From: Liolophura sinensis | Taxonomy: Eukaryota > Mollusca > Polyplacophora > Chitonida > Chitonidae | Direction: 5' to 3' | Length of the DNA stretch: 64,000 nt | Assembly: GCF_032854445.1 (NCBI RefSeq) | Contig: NC_088304.1 | Coordinates: 19,665,704-19,729,703, forward strand | Shown: positions 41,896-54,799 of the stretch, piece after piece | Position numbering within the stretch: the first letter of the stretch is position 1 | How the letters are laid out: every line of letters begins with the position of its first letter | Notes under the pieces: generated by a model | The model's database searches: none | What the model saw: the letters and a program-made list of their open reading frames with translations, nothing else | Told to the model about the DNA's origin: nothing | Translations under genes and position numbers: made by a program

Positions 41896-43535
41896 TCGGA
41901 TAGCCTTTTTTGCGAACTCCTCTCTTGTATACAGCAAAGCCCGTAAAACATGGTATCTTCTGTATGCTTGCCATTTCTAATGCTGATAGGTTTAGCCACA
42001 AGGATGTCTCCGTGTCTTTGAGACGCCCTATTTTGACAAAATTAGCATGGAAAAGATAGAGAAAATAGGAGGAAATTGGAAATGAGACGTCCTTCAGAGT
42101 TGCTTCATTCTGCATGATACCTGCCCGTATTTGCTAGCTATGTTAACACTTTAAGGAGACTAATGTTCGAGAACTTTACCTGTACCTCATCAACACAATA
42201 TGATAAGGGCATGTCCATCATTCCTTACTAAGGTGTTCTCAGGCTGTATATCTCATGAGGAGTAAATGTAAAATTGAGACAAAGCACTTCAATTTAAATT
42301 GGATGAAGTGACCGCTATGGTCAGAGAGCATGTCAAAATGGAGTCTTCATTCCAGACAAGGGCTAAATTGCATGAATAAAACAAAAAATTGGTGATTTGG
42401 ACTTCCTGTTAGAAGGATGCTCTACCCTTCCGCTATAAATATGCTCCTTGTCCCTTTTTAGTCCAGCACACATTTAATAGTGGAAATTGCCATCCTGTCC
42501 CTTGTTGAGGAATGTATCTTTGCACCCTGCAGGTTTTGACTTCGAGCTAAGGGTCAGCATGATAATTGCCAGGGTTTGAACTCAAGTAGCTACCCTCTTC
42601 TTGTGAGGTTGACTTTCTCAGCCTTTGTTTTTATTAAAGTGCCTTGTTTGGTTGTTTGCACTTTTAGTCATGGTACGGTATGACCACAGTCTCTTCTTGG
42701 ACTGAGACTGATCAACCTAGGTCTGGACAATCATTTGAAATTTGCAAACATTTATACTGTATATTTATATTGTGTAGTTCTGCAGGAGTTATGGCCCTTG
42801 GACAGTTGTGCCCCTTGCATTGAAGAGAATGTTGATTTTATCTGTAACCTGACAACCTTAGTGGAGTCTGACTCCTAGTGATAGATCTCTTTCAGTTTCT
42901 CTTAACAGTACATGGACATCTACCATATGAATGGACTTCAGCAGCTGCAAATGTCCGATTTGCAGAGATGTCATCTTTGCCAGCAAATATCATGTTGTAA
43001 CTTAAGTTTAAGCTTTTTGTGATTTGCAGATTCATTTCCTGGGCAAATGAACATCAGTGTGCTTGCCTAAAGATCTGTCTTTCAGTGTTTACAACACCTG
43101 AGATGTGGGTTCAATCCTGTTCCTGCTCATGACAGACTTTTTGAGGCTTCCGTACCTCTGTCAGCCATTGTATACATGTATGTTCTATCATAATATTTTC
43201 AAAATGGGATTAAACAGCAGTAAAATAAACATATGTAGTTGTGTGATTTATATTTGACCTGAAGGGAAGGGGTTTTCTCTGGTTGCAAAGTTTTCATGTT
43301 GTCCTACACATTTAAAATAAGGATAAGGTAGTGAGATGTACACTGCCTTACACATGTACATGTATCTATGTGCAAGGTGCAATGTACCTGCAGTTATGGA
43401 TTTCTATTTACCATACATATTCTTTGTATGAGAGACTTCATACTTCTGAAGATTGTCTTACTTTACAAGTGTCATTGTTTTTCTTATTGTAATTTAATGC
43501 TAGTTATTCATATCTCCCTGAGATACATGTAGAAC
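41896..43535. other. Nothing recognised
   Basis: AT-rich, no supported gene or array. Near 43180-43215 AATATTTTCAAAATGGGATTAAACAGCAG may be another very old SINE 3' end. Confidence 0.4.
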
Positions 43536-43538
43536 AAG

Positions 43539-43722
43539 TATCCAATGCATGCTGGCTTCCGCTCCGGCCGTAAGTGGGAAGGTCCTCCAGCAACCTGCAG
43601 ATGGTTGTGGGTTTCCCCCGGGCTGTGCTTGGTTTCCTCCCACCATAATGCTGGCCGCCATCCTATAAGTGAAATATTCTTGAGTACGGCGTAAAATACC
43701 AGTCAAATAAATAAATAAAACA
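43539..43722 (+). mobile_element. SINE family 1, 5'-truncated
   Basis: It starts within the body at GCTGGCTTCCGCTCCGGCC and runs through CCCCCGGGCTGTGCTTGG, CATAATGCTGGCCGCCATCC, GAGTACGGCGTAAAATACC to the AAATAAATAAAA tail. A short ACAAGT repeat at both sides may be the target duplication. Confidence 0.93.
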
Positions 43723-45021
43723 AGTGTAAGAGGGTGGAGAAACTGCCAAAGGTTATTCCAAGAGAGATAAATCTGTAATAACAGAACAATGCCTTCTCTT
43801 GCATTGACCAAATTAACAATAAACAGGACTATTCCTACACTGTAATCCTGTCAAGTACAGCTGCTGACGAGTCGTTTAGCTCTTGTAACAGTACAAGATA
43901 TGACCTGTGCTAAATAACAAAAGGGACACAACTGTTGGGATTTATTTCAAGTACAGCTTCAATAGCATGCACCATATTAAAATTTGATGACAATTGAATA
44001 TAATATGCCACTACATTCACACTTGAAATATACATACACACCTATATTGTAATCTAATTTTACAATGCTTTTATTATCATGGGCTGGAAAAAGGGGCAAT
44101 GTTGTACTGCTTCAGTACAACCAAGAGTTGCCTCCCTTCATGTTCAACATAAATACTTTCTGTCTCATGTTAACTGTGTTACAAAATATCAAATGATGTG
44201 ACATCCTTGCCTACAAATATTCAAATAATGCCAGGCAACTGTCCAAAGTCTGTTTTACTCATTTTTAATTCCTTTATTAGAAAATGTAAGTTGATTCATT
44301 TCTAGGTACAGTTGTAGTGACCTTCCTAAACAGTTTCATTGACTCCTCCTGAAAAGGTTTCAGTAGAGCTCCATTGCCTCAGTCCATAGCACATAGGTCA
44401 GTCTAGATTCATATTATTTCATTGTAATTATTGTCGCTTGCTCAATTACACACAATGTAAGCTTGAGGTGATCTATCAAAGGGATCGATTGTTCCCCTTC
44501 ACTTCTGTAGGGGTGATCAGAATTTTGATCTGCTGGCTGAAAATCCAGGAGAACGATTTTCCGATCCCCTTGTTCATCCTCTTGTTGAGGCCTGTGTACT
44601 GTATGTACTGCCTGTCCTACATGTGGCTCTGCTAAGCCATCTGTCTGCTATCTCCTGTCTGTTGCCTATACAAATAGCATGGGCTCGCTCACTACTCAGA
44701 GACTGAAATAGATCCATGTGCTCATTTGTGAGTGCAAGGTAAGAATAGCCTTCTGACTTAAACAAATGCACTAAATTTTGAGGGCTCACAGCTCATTTCA
44801 TCAGATGACTAATTGTTTCATTGTTCTTTTTTTTCTTGCTAAGCAGTGCTGAGCTGTGATTTGCAGCTTGCCTGAGGAAAGTATGGTGTATAAACTAATG
44901 TGATATTAGGAGTGTTGGCATTCAGTAACTAGGAATGAGAATTTACAGCTGATTTTAAGGGAAATCATGATTTCAAATTACCGAAACTTTGACTAAAGTG
45001 GCCAAAACTGATCATTTTACT
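43723..45021. other. Nothing recognised
   Basis: AT-rich sequence without a supported gene or repeat. Confidence 0.4.
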
Positions 45022-45033
45022 AATTGCGGTTAG

Positions 45034-45282
45034 AGGGGCCTCCGTGGCTTAGTCGGTTAGCGCGCTAGCGCAGCGTAGTGACCCAGAAGCCTCTCACCAA
45101 TGCGGTCGCTGTGAGTTCAAGACCAGCTTATGCTGGCTTCCTCTCCGGCCGTACGTGGGAAGGTCTTCCAGCAACCTGCGGATGGTCGTGGGTTTCCCCC
45201 GGTTTCCACCCACCATAATGCTGGCCGCCGTCGCATAAGTGAAATATTCTTGAGTACGGCGTAAAACAACAATCAAAAAAAA
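45034..45282 (+). mobile_element. SINE family 1, full length with 12-bp TSD
   Basis: The head AGGGGCCTCCGTGGCTTAGT, GTTAGCGCGCTAGCGCAGCG, box B-like GTGAGTTCAAGACC, the body and GAGTACGGCGTAAAACAAC are present. A ~15-bp part of the CGGGCAGAGCC segment is missing. The poly-A tail is pure rather than AAAT. Target duplications AATTGCGGTTAG lie at 45022-45033 and 45283-45294. Confidence 0.96.
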
Positions 45283-45294
45283 AATTGCGGTTAG

Positions 45295-46020
45295 GTAGTA
45301 GAAGAAATTTCTGCTGATTTTGAACAACAGTGAACCGGCTGCCCTGCATAACGTGAAAGTAATGTTACGATTAATGTTAGAGGAGGCATCTTAAAAACTA
45401 CTGCAGATATTATTCTCAAGTTTTTCATACATGTGAAGCACAATAACGTGAGGATGTTCCATTGTTGATGGTCTGTGCTGAATTAATTAACTACATTACA
45501 AAATTCATGGCAATGTTCTAAAAGTTAAATGTTAACTGCATGTATTGCGCACAGATTTTGTATACATGACTCTAAAGCACAATAAGATGAGGGGCATGTT
45601 CCATGGTTGATGCCCTACTTGTGTGTTAATTACCATAAATTGCCAAATTTGTGATGTGCACATCTTCTTTATGTATTTGAATCCATGTTAAGGTCAGTAT
45701 TTAAGTCCTTTATGTATCGAGCTAAAGTCTTGCATTCATGCGTCTCCTACGGGCAAGCTCTTGGTAGCCTTCCTACCAAATCTAATTTATTGACTCTGTG
45801 TCCTCTGTGAATATCCCTCCTCAAGAGTTATGTTGTTTAGTCATTCATATTTGACTGTTTGGCAGTGTGTATTTACTGAGATAAACCCAGACATGGAAAA
45901 ATTGTGTGTAGTATACATATGTGTATGTATGCATATGCTTATTATAGTACATACATGTACCTACTGGTATGAATAGCTGAGTTATGACACAGATCATTCG
46001 TTAGAATGGGGCTGCAATTA
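45295..46020. other. Nothing recognised
   Basis: Two loosely similar stretches (AGCACAATAACGTGAGGATGTTCCATTGTTGATG near 45440 and AGCACAATAAGATGAGGGGC near 45575) hint at an old local duplication. No gene. Confidence 0.4.
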
Positions 46021-46022
46021 AA

Positions 46023-46024
<2 letters not shown>

Positions 46025-46065
<41 letters not shown>
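46025..46065. repeat. (TA)n microsatellite
   Basis: About 19 uninterrupted TA dinucleotides. Confidence 0.97.
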
Positions 46066-46067
<2 letters not shown>

Positions 46068-46155
46068 CTAATTTATCCAGGGAACTGACATAGAAACAGG
46101 ACAATCATTTCTGTGAAGTGCTCATGCCTATTCTTCAGTCCTCCAATGCTTACCC

Positions 46156-46418
46156 GGGGCCTGCGGGGCTCAGTCGGTTAAAGCGCTAGTGCAGCGTAAT
46201 GACCCAGGAGTCTCTCACCAATGCGGTCGCTGTGAGTTCAAGTCCAGCTCATGCTGGCTTCCTCTCCGGCCATATGTGAGAAGGTCTTTCAGCATCCTGC
46301 GGATGGTTGTGGGTTTCCCCCGGGCTCTGCCCGGTTTCCACCCACCATAATGCTGGCTGTCGTCGTATAAGTGAAATATTCTTGAGTACAGTGTAAAACA
46401 CCAATTAAAAAAAAAAAA
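46156..46418 (+). mobile_element. SINE family 1, full length with 14-bp TSD
   Basis: The head GGGGCTCAGTCGGTTAAAGC, box B-like GTGAGTTCAAGTCC, the body and the 3' core TTGAGTACAGTGTAAAACAC are followed by poly-A. Perfect target duplications TCCAATGCTTACCC lie at 46142-46155 and 46419-46432, the longest in the window. This is among the youngest insertions. Confidence 0.97.
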
Positions 46419-46699
46419 TCCAATGCTTACCCAAGTTTTCTGTCTGGCAGGTTGCCTACATGTACATGTATCTCCATCACTGACCTGTGGCTTGATCCTG
46501 TACATAAGAAGAACCTTTACAGAAAATGCCCCAGTGGTAAGTTTCTAAGATCTTCATTATAACCCAATATTTTATTTATTTATTTTTTTTGTTCAATGAT
46601 TAAATGTTTTTGTTATTTTTGTGAAATGCACCTACATGTAAATTTTCAGGCCATTCTTAAGAAATTCTGTTACTGAGCGTAACCTAACATTGGATTTTT

Positions 46700-47285
46700 A
46701 TATTTGGGTCAGTTGAATAAGCTTATTTTTTGGGGTCAATTGAGTAAGGTTTTTTGTTTCGGTCAGTTGAGCAAGGGTTTTTGTATGGGTCAGTTAAGTA
46801 AGCTTTTTTTGCTTGGGTCAGTTGAATAAGGTTTTATGTTTGGTTCAGTTGAGTAAGGTTTTTTATGTTTGTGTCAGTTGAGTAAGCTTATTTATTTGGG
46901 TCAGTTGAGTATGGTTTTTTGTTTGGGTCAGTTGAGTAAGGGTTTTTGTTTGGGTCAGTTGAGTAAGGTTTTTTATGTTTGGGTCAGTTGAGTAAGGTGT
47001 TTTATGTTTGGGTCAGTTGAGTAAGGTTTTTTATATTTGGATCAGTTGATTAAGCTTATTTGTTTGGGTCAGTTGAGTAAGGTTTTTTGTTTGGGTCAGT
47101 TGAGTAAGGGTTTTTGTTTGGGTCAGTTGAGTAACCTTTTTTTGCTTGGGTCAGTTGAGTAAGCTTTTTTGCTTGGATCAGTTGAGTAAGCTTTTTTTGT
47201 TTGGATCAGTTGAGTAAGCTTTTTTTGTTTGGGTCAGTTGAGTAAGCTCTATTTGTTTGGGTCAGTTGAGGTTTTATGTTTGGGG
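46700..47285. repeat. ~28-30-bp minisatellite
   Basis: GGGTCAGTTGAGTAAGGTTT followed by TTTGTTT recurs about 20 times with small length changes in the T runs. It ends abruptly at GGTTTTATGTTTGGGGCTAC. Confidence 0.93.
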
Positions 47286-47299
47286 CTACTAGTCTCCCA

Positions 47300-48100
47300 G
47301 TCTTCACATCACCTCCATGAAACTTGGTGAGAATGATGAATATGATCTGGACATTTACTCATTTGATTGTAAATTAGGGATATTTACATTGTTATTCAGT
47401 ATATAGCTGCTTAAGCAGCAATGCCGGGGTTCAAGTCGGTATTGCCCAGCCTATGCAGTGTCACGTCTGGTTACCCGAATGTTGTCCATGTATAGTTATA
47501 TAACCAACTTAATTAGAAAGCTTACATTCTTCGTAGACATTAGTGCATTGTAAGTACACTGTATAGCATGTGTATGTAGATGTGCCGAACGGAATTAATC
47601 GACTTCTGAATAATATTTGAAGGTGTGTATTTCCCCTCTATTTTTCAGCATACATAGAGTACATATATAGTGCTTTGCACTCGGTGATTTTCAAATGTAC
47701 AGTTGTAACAGTTTTCTGTCACGTGACCTCTAAATATGGTGGAAATTGCGCTTTTTCGCAATTTGATCCCAAGTATGGTGTTTTTGCACTGATATATAAG
47801 ATCAGAAAGTGCTCGTTCTTCATAACCATCAATGCATTGTATGTACACTGTATAACATGTACATATAAATGTGTCAAACATAATCAGTCGACCTGTGAAC
47901 AATATTTGAAGCCGTGCATGTCGTCTGTGTTTTTATCACAGCTCAACGATTTTCAGCATACATATATTACATACATAGCCCTTATTACACGGCGATTTTC
48001 AGCTTTACAGCTATAAGAGTTTTGTATCAAGTGACCTGCAAATCTCGGGCATTTTAACCACAACCTGCAACAAAGATATACACCGCAGAACAAAAATAAG
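47300..48100. repeat. Pair of diverged ~300-bp copies
   Basis: ACATTAGTGCATTGTAAGTACACTGTATAGCATGTGTATG near 47540 resembles the ATCAATGCATTGTATGTACACTGTATAACATG region near 47830. The following blocks also match (GTCGAC-type words, TATTTGAAG, TTTTCAGCATACAT, ATTTTCA, GTGACCT). This is a tandem duplication, not a gene. Confidence 0.55.
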
Positions 48101-48339
48101 ACCGGATCCCTGGTGAGGATGTCAAACTATGTGAAGTAACGTGTAAATAATCTTCAAATTCAAATTTTACGTTTTCACATGACGTCACATCTTATGTATC
48201 GGTTAAAACCTAATTTGCAAACATATTGCATCCTTTTTCTGTCCAAATAGTCTCCAGGAAACGCTTGTTATGTGTGCTAAATTTTAAGTTGATTGGACAA
48301 TAAGTTTTGGAGAAAATAACTGTCAAAATGTTTTGAATT

Positions 48340-50830
48340 CAGTCCAAAATGGTCACCAGGTCACGTGATTGAGTACACACAAATCTTTCCTCACAAGAGC
48401 ACATCATTGGGTGTATCCTATATCTGAATTCCACACATTTCTGTTGAGCCTTTTCAGCTGTAAAAGTTTTTCAGTTTTAAAAATGTAAAAATGTCTTTTT
48501 TTTTTTCTCGGCATGTGTTACTTCCAGTTTTTGTAAATGTTGTCTGATTGCCTTGTTATGATGTTAGACCTTAAGATTGTATCTCTAGCTTCATTGGTTA
48601 AGGAGATATGCCCACTTCCGGTTTTGATGATGTCACTTCCAGTTGTGCAAAAATTGCATTTTCGGAATCCGCGTCCAAAACTGCATCAGATATGAGTATT
48701 TGCAGGACATAATCTGAAGAAATGTAGAAATTATGGGCAAACGCAATTTTTTTCACCCAATAAACAACGTGTACAATTTTCAATCAACCAAGTTTTCATC
48801 TTCAAAGTTAACATGCCTAGGCTTTGTGCAACTGCAGTTTAAATTTCAACTCATTTGCATCAGCTGTTCTGGAGAAGAAGATTTTTTTTTTTACATTTAC
48901 GTCAAAATCCAAGATGGCCACCATGTCACTGAACCATATCTGCCCAAAATTTACAATGCACAACTCCAAGTCATACAGACAGATGTATTAAAATTTCATA
49001 AACTTTGGACTAACCATTTTCACCAGAAATGTGTCACAGTTTTGGTGACCAACCATAGTTCTCGAGTTACAGGCCATTGAAATTACGCACCCGAAAAAAG
49101 TTTTTTGAATATATCTCAAAAAGTGACCAAGATAGGCAAAGCAAATTTGAATCAGCGTTGCCAAATACACCAGAATACATATATTAGACACTTTTTATGA
49201 CATCATGACTTCGAACAGACCAATGACTAGCTTCCAAAGCTTTTGGTGAATGTTAAAAGATTTTTTCAAAATTGCTTTAACTTGGATCATTCTACAAGTA
49301 CCTCTGATGTCAAAAGGATCCATTCGTTGGTTCTTCAAGAATATTTTCAAAGGTTTTATTCAAAATCCAAGAAGGTCACCATGTTGGGTGACCAGAGCTA
49401 ACCAAAAACATGCAAAAATTGCCCTGTAACCTTGTTCTTAAAATCACTAAATTTCAACAACATCCAATGAAAACTTTTCGTTTTACATCTCTTAAAGCGC
49501 TCAAAAAACTTTGAAGAAAACAGGAGAAAAATAATAATAATTAAAACATTTTCACGTTCTTCAACATGTCACGTGACTTCTGGAAGCAAATTTCATACAC
49601 AATGCATGCCATATATTTGTCTGTTGTACAAAACAAAAACCAATGCTTTTAATGCTGGTGTTATCCATGTATCCTAATTTGCATATTTAGACACACTAAA
49701 AATGAATTATTTTCAAAAAATGTCAAAATCATGACAAATGTTGAGCTTTGCAAGATTCTTAAAGAATGGTTGGGTTTTTGGAAAAAAGCCAATATGGCCA
49801 CCATGTCACATGACTGATCATCACCAAAAGTTACGGCGCACAGGTTAAGGCCTAGGCCTATCATGTGTTAAACTTTCAGCTTTCTAGCTCTTACCAAGTT
49901 TTTTACAACTCGGCGACAGATTCGTGAGGAATAACAATAACCATAAAAAAAAAAGAAGAATCAGAACAATTGCAATAGGGCTTCCAGTCTTGAGGCTTGA
50001 ACCCCTAACTAGAAGCTTTTTAGAAAAGAATGGTATTTTAGTCAAAATCCAATATGGCCGCCATGTCACGTGACCAATAGTCATTAAAAATAAAAGCGGA
50101 CATACATACACCAATGCCCATCATTTGTCAAAATTTCAGCTTTAGAATGATGCAACTGTTTTTGGCCTACAGCATGACAAATGCTGAAGACTTCACCTTT
50201 AACATGGCCAAGGGACCTCCGTGGCTCAGTTGGTTAGCGTGCTAGCTCAGCGTAATGACCCAGGAGTCTCTCCAATGAGGTCGCTGTGAGTTCAAGTCCA
50301 GCTCATGCTGGCTTCCTCTCTGGTCGTAAGTGGGAATGCCTGTCAGCAACTTGTGGATGGTCGTGGGTTTCCCCTGGGCTCTGCCCGGTTTCCACCCACC
50401 ATAATGCTGACAGCTGTCATATAAGTGAAATATTCTTGAGTACAGCGTAAAACACCAATCAAATAAATTAATAAATATAATATGGCCCATGTTATTTAAA
50501 TGGGGCATGTGTGGGGAAGGTTTCTCTCATTATACAGAAAACTATTTCACCTAGGAATAAGCTTAGCACATACTCATGTTCAGCATGCTAAATAACATAT
50601 GACTAAATTCCTTGCACATTGAAATCCGATCAAATTCATTACATGTCCATATTGTGTCGTTTTTCAAGATGGCAACCAGAAGTGATTTTTAACTAGATTC
50701 CAATTTCTTTCTCAAACTTCATTGCGCTGTCTATTGGCTATATTGTGTCGAAATTTCAGAGTAATTTAAGATTTTCACGTTTTTCCAAATGGCCACCATG
50801 TCACATGACTGCTGGAGGCAAATTTCATGC
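48340..50830 (+). repeat. Dispersed repeat E, degenerate large array
   Basis: The motif AAATCCAATATGGCCGCCAT followed by GTCACGTGAC, in variants, occurs near 48348, 48903, 49363, 49786, 50042 and 50784. Between them are recurring blocks such as AAATTTCAGCTTT and ACCAATG. 49035-49400 aligns with 31905-32300. Units are about 250-560 bp and strongly diverged. One younger SINE is inserted at 50212. No coding sequence. Confidence 0.7.
50212..50476 (+). mobile_element. SINE family 1, full length, inside repeat E
   Basis: GACCTCCGTGGCTCAGTTGG, GTGAGTTCAAGTCC, a body with several changes (GCTGACAGCTGTCATATAAG) and the 3' core GAGTACAGCGTAAAACACC with an AAATAAATTAATAAAT tail. An imperfect target duplication (AACATGGCC, AATATGGCC) is likely. 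Confidence 0.93.
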
Positions 50831-50839
50831 CCTTGCAGA

Positions 50840-51185
50840 GGTGAGGTGTACACCTCACTGTGAGGTATAGATGAAGTGTACTGTACCTCAAATACACCCC
50901 AGCCATTTACCCATACCTCAGATTTATCTCAGGAATTTAGAACACTTAGATGATGTACCTGAGGTACACCTTAGAAACTTTGAGAGTTTGAGCGGTTTTG
51001 AACATGAGATGATGTACCTCAAATACACCTCAGGAACTTTAAAAACAAATCAACTACCTCAGAAACTTTAAAAGTTTGAAAAAAGTAATTGGTGTACCTC
51101 AGGAGACACCTTAGAAACTTGGAGAGTTTTTGATTATAATTTAGTGCTCAGGTACCCCTCAGCCACTGAGATTAGATTTACATTT
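50840..51185. repeat. Degenerate ACCTCAGGTACACCTCAG repeats
   Basis: ATGTACCTCAAATACACCTC, GATGTACCTGAGGTACACCT and GGTGTACCTCAGGAGACACC with AGAAACTTTGAGAGTTTG recur at about 60-70 bp. This is an old tandem array; the 66-codon frame across it is not a gene. Confidence 0.65.
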
Positions 51186-51603
51186 TACTTCAAACAACAT
51201 GGTAAGCACAAAATTACAAATATTTTTATGCAAAAGAAAACTGTGTATTAAGTAAATATAAGCCTTTGTCTCACCCTATAGTGACTTGCCATCCAGGGTT
51301 CAAATATTGACCAATCACAGAGCGTGGTTTTATTTGTCCCTGATTATTCCAAAATGGATGCCGTGAACAAGGTGCACATATATTTCAGGTTGTGGGAAAA
51401 CAACTCAATTATGCATTGATTGATGCTTCCTGGGGCAGAATTTGTAACATGTTTTGACACATGAACAGTTGCAAAAGGCACAGAAAAGGAGTAGCACTAA
51501 ATTTTGATCAAGCAGCTAGAAAGCCTCATGTAAATGTATATCACTATTGTTCTTGTAAGTGAGCTGAGATTTACAGTTACTGTAAACTAAGAACAGCCTG
51601 CAC

Positions 51604-51690
51604 TTATTTATTTGGTTTGTGTTTTACGCAGTGCTCAAAAATATTTCACTATAATGATGGCGGCCAGCATTATGGTGGGAGGAAAGGGTT
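51604..51690 (-). mobile_element. SINE family 1, 3' third
   Basis: TTTATTTGGTTTGTGTTTTA, ACGCAGTGCTCAAAAATATT and GGCGGCCAGCATTATGGTGG in minus orientation, diverged and truncated. Confidence 0.85.
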
Positions 51691-54230
51691 TACAGACAAA
51701 CGTAAGTGTGTATGTCAACAGTTTGACCCGTCTGATCAGCCAGTGGCAATAAAGAACAATACATGATGTAGTAGGGACAATAAGTTGTACCCACATGTTG
51801 ATAAACTTTCCAGTGATAGACCCTATATACAAACATGTATGTTTAAAATTGAATACAAACATGTATGTTTAAAATTGAATACAAACAATACTCTTTTTCC
51901 TGTATGTAATACCTTTCATTTTACACTGTTTATGCATAAGTTACATTATGTTCAATGCCTTTAAAAAATGAAGCTAATTTTTTTAAACACTGTTTTCAGA
52001 GCATTTTTTTATTTATTTCATTATCACACGTTCATGTAGATCCTGTATTTTAATTTACCGTTAAGTTATCAAAGATACATGTACATGGAGTAATGGCGGA
52101 TTTTGGCTCAAAGTGGCATGGTGTTATAATTTTTTTGCCATGTCATGATTTCACTTGTAAAGGATTTTATCTTAATTGTCATTATAAACTATTCACAAAA
52201 ATGTACGTGTGTGGTTATTATTAGGGTTAATTAATCTTCCCAATGTGCTTACAGATGTTTTGTTCAGTTGTTTGTATGGCTCATAAAAGGATTTAAAAAA
52301 CTTTGCTTGTGTTTCCCTCTGTCTAATACATGTAAAGCGAGCAAGCTAATAATATATACATGTATGACTAATGTGGGTAACAAGTCAAGAGTTGTCTCCC
52401 TTTGTAGATGGCATAGGTTTTATCTTGTCCATAACAGCTTCTGCTCACACAGATACATGTATAATAAAAAATATATAGCTCTCCACATTTAGGTGACACT
52501 ATTGACTATATACCAATTGAGTTTTGAGCAGTGGTGTGAGTATCTGGTGAAATTTCCTCAATGATCATTCATCAAACCTGTACCATAGGTGCACCTATAG
52601 TTATGCACCTATTTGTTTTTTATTGAGCAAGACCTATTTTTGAAGAACATTACTCATTGAAGTGATGTTTTGTCACAGCTAGACTTGTAATACATGTACC
52701 TAACCATAAGCAAGTTTCATTAAACTTACACAACGTTGTTGTTTTTCAGTGACCTTGAGCTATTTGTTTAAGAATTCTTCACCGCCAGTTTTATAGGTGG
52801 AGGAACCCAGGGTGCCTTGGAAAAACCACTAACCTTCCGCAAGTTACTAACAAACTTTCCCAGATGTAACCTACACCTGTGTACTGTCTATATGTGAAGG
52901 CCAAAAACACTTAATCTTCATGAACGTTACGGTTAGACTGCACCAAGAGTCGACCGTTTGTTGTCATAAAGGCGTCACATGCGGCAACAGCATGTGTAAC
53001 TACAAATTCCTTTCCCAAGGCCAATTTGTCTTTTGATTACTTCTGGCCAGATTTATCAAAGTTATACCACATGTACACTAAAGCAGTGCAAAGAACCATA
53101 GTTATATATGGTGACATTGGCCTATTTTTTCAAGGTCATTGGGGTTAACTCATTTTTTATTTGATAGGTTTGAGTTTATATATCTTGACTGCTTTAAGCA
53201 ACCCCTTCATTGAACTTGCCACATCAGTGTTCACATGGTCCAGTAGAAGAGTTGTCCAGTTTCCATTGATTTTTCAGAACCTTTTTCAGAATTTTTTTCT
53301 AGATATGGCCATGATAAGGCATGGATCATGAGCAGAAGAGGTCTCCTGTTCATAGACCAATTCAGTCATCACCTATCTAAGTAATTATTAGAATTGTTAT
53401 ATCAAATACAAATTTAACACCATCCAAAAAAGACAGTTTTATTTGGGACCCAGTCATTTAGCCATCAGGGGGTCATTCCTATCATTTATAGGAATGTTTT
53501 GTCGTCAGGATTATTGCTGTAACTTGTTTGGAATTAGAGTTTCCCAAGCTGAAATGAGAGACACTACTTTTAGAGTTCAGTTTAATGGCATGAATCAGTT
53601 TTGAAAATATAATATATGGACATTTCAGTCATTTGCATACATTTGTGTTGATGTAAATTATGACCTCACATGAGACTTTATAATGTTTTGGGGGCTGGTT
53701 ATGACTGTGTTTGTGCTGTTTGTCTTTGAGTTGTCAAACCCAAGAGGAGTTCGTTTAATGTCAGTCCTATATTGGGAACGTGATTGCCTTGCTTCTACTG
53801 TTGTCAAACCCTTGGTGGCAATAAAAGATAAACAAACATTTAGGTGACTGATGTGTTTGGAAATAGTTCTTGCAGTCATTGACCTGCATTGTCCAGTACT
53901 CTAGCTGATTGGTATTGAAGGATCTGTGATGACTCCCAAGATTTCCGACCACAATATGTAGTACATATTGAGTTGACCTTGTGGGTTAGATTTTTAGATT
54001 TTTACTACCGCTTCCACATGTAACTCTTCCAGTGGTTGCGATATCTGATCTGTTGTTTTTTTGCCATGTAACTAATTAACATCTTACTCACACTATTAGT
54101 CCATCTAATGAAAAACATACTTTCATGCTTTCGGAAAAAACTGAGAGAAATGTAATTTTTTCCTGTCAACACTATTAATATCTGCCCTAAAAATGAGGAG
54201 AATTAGGTTTTCTCCATTCATGAAATTGAC
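51691..54230. other. Nothing recognised
   Basis: AT-rich sequence with no domain or array, apart from a 27-bp direct repeat (ATACAAACATGTATGTTTAA onward) near 51828-51885. Confidence 0.4.
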
Positions 54231-54699
54231 CTATAACTTATAATCAAAATAGTGCTTGAGTATATCATTAAACAACAATCAGTGTAGTGAATAGAGCACA
54301 ATGTTTTGGTTGTGTGTGTTGAAAGCTCTCAGTTATAAGGACCAGTTGTATTTCTCCTCAAAATTGCCGTGATAATAGAGAATTTTTGTCCTAGGTTGGT
54401 GTGTTATATTCAGTCCCTTGTTTACATCCAGTTCTGGTTGTTGACATTGTAGGTTGATATCTTTTATGATGTTTGAATACAGCCCTTGCAGCAGGCTTTA
54501 GTCAGGTACCTGGCGAAGGGTGGGGGTGTATTCCAGACATTCTTGTTTCCTCCATCCCAAACCTGATCGCCATCGACATCAGAGAGCATGACATAAAACC
54601 CAGTCAATCAGATCTAATCTGTTGCTTACTTTTGTGGCTAAATCCTTGCTCATTTGATGCATATGAATGGTAACAATCGAAAGCAGGTCTTGAAGTTTT

Positions 54700-54778
54700 C
54701 TTCACCCGTACACTGAACCAAATGTGCACAAGTAATATATGCTTGAGAATGTTGTTAAACCCCTGCAAAATAAATCAT
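54700..54778 (+). mobile_element. Ancient SINE 3' remnant at the zinc-finger acceptor
   Basis: GCACAAGTAATATATGCTTG, AGAATGTTGTTAAACCCCTG and CAAAATAAATCA resemble the SINE 3' core plus tail (TATAAGTGAAATATTCTTGA, GTACGGCGTTAAACACC, AAATAAAT). It ends about 20 bp before the splice acceptor of the zinc-finger exon. A shorter look-alike (GCTTGAGTATATCATTAAAC) lies at about 54253. Confidence 0.4.
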
Positions 54779-54799
54779 ATCTGTTTTTAATTTTCACAG

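Noticed and set aside
46156-46240. SINE heads as functional tRNA genes
   Set aside because: Boxes A and B are recognisable, but the sequence does not close a tRNA cloverleaf and it continues into SINE bodies with TSDs.
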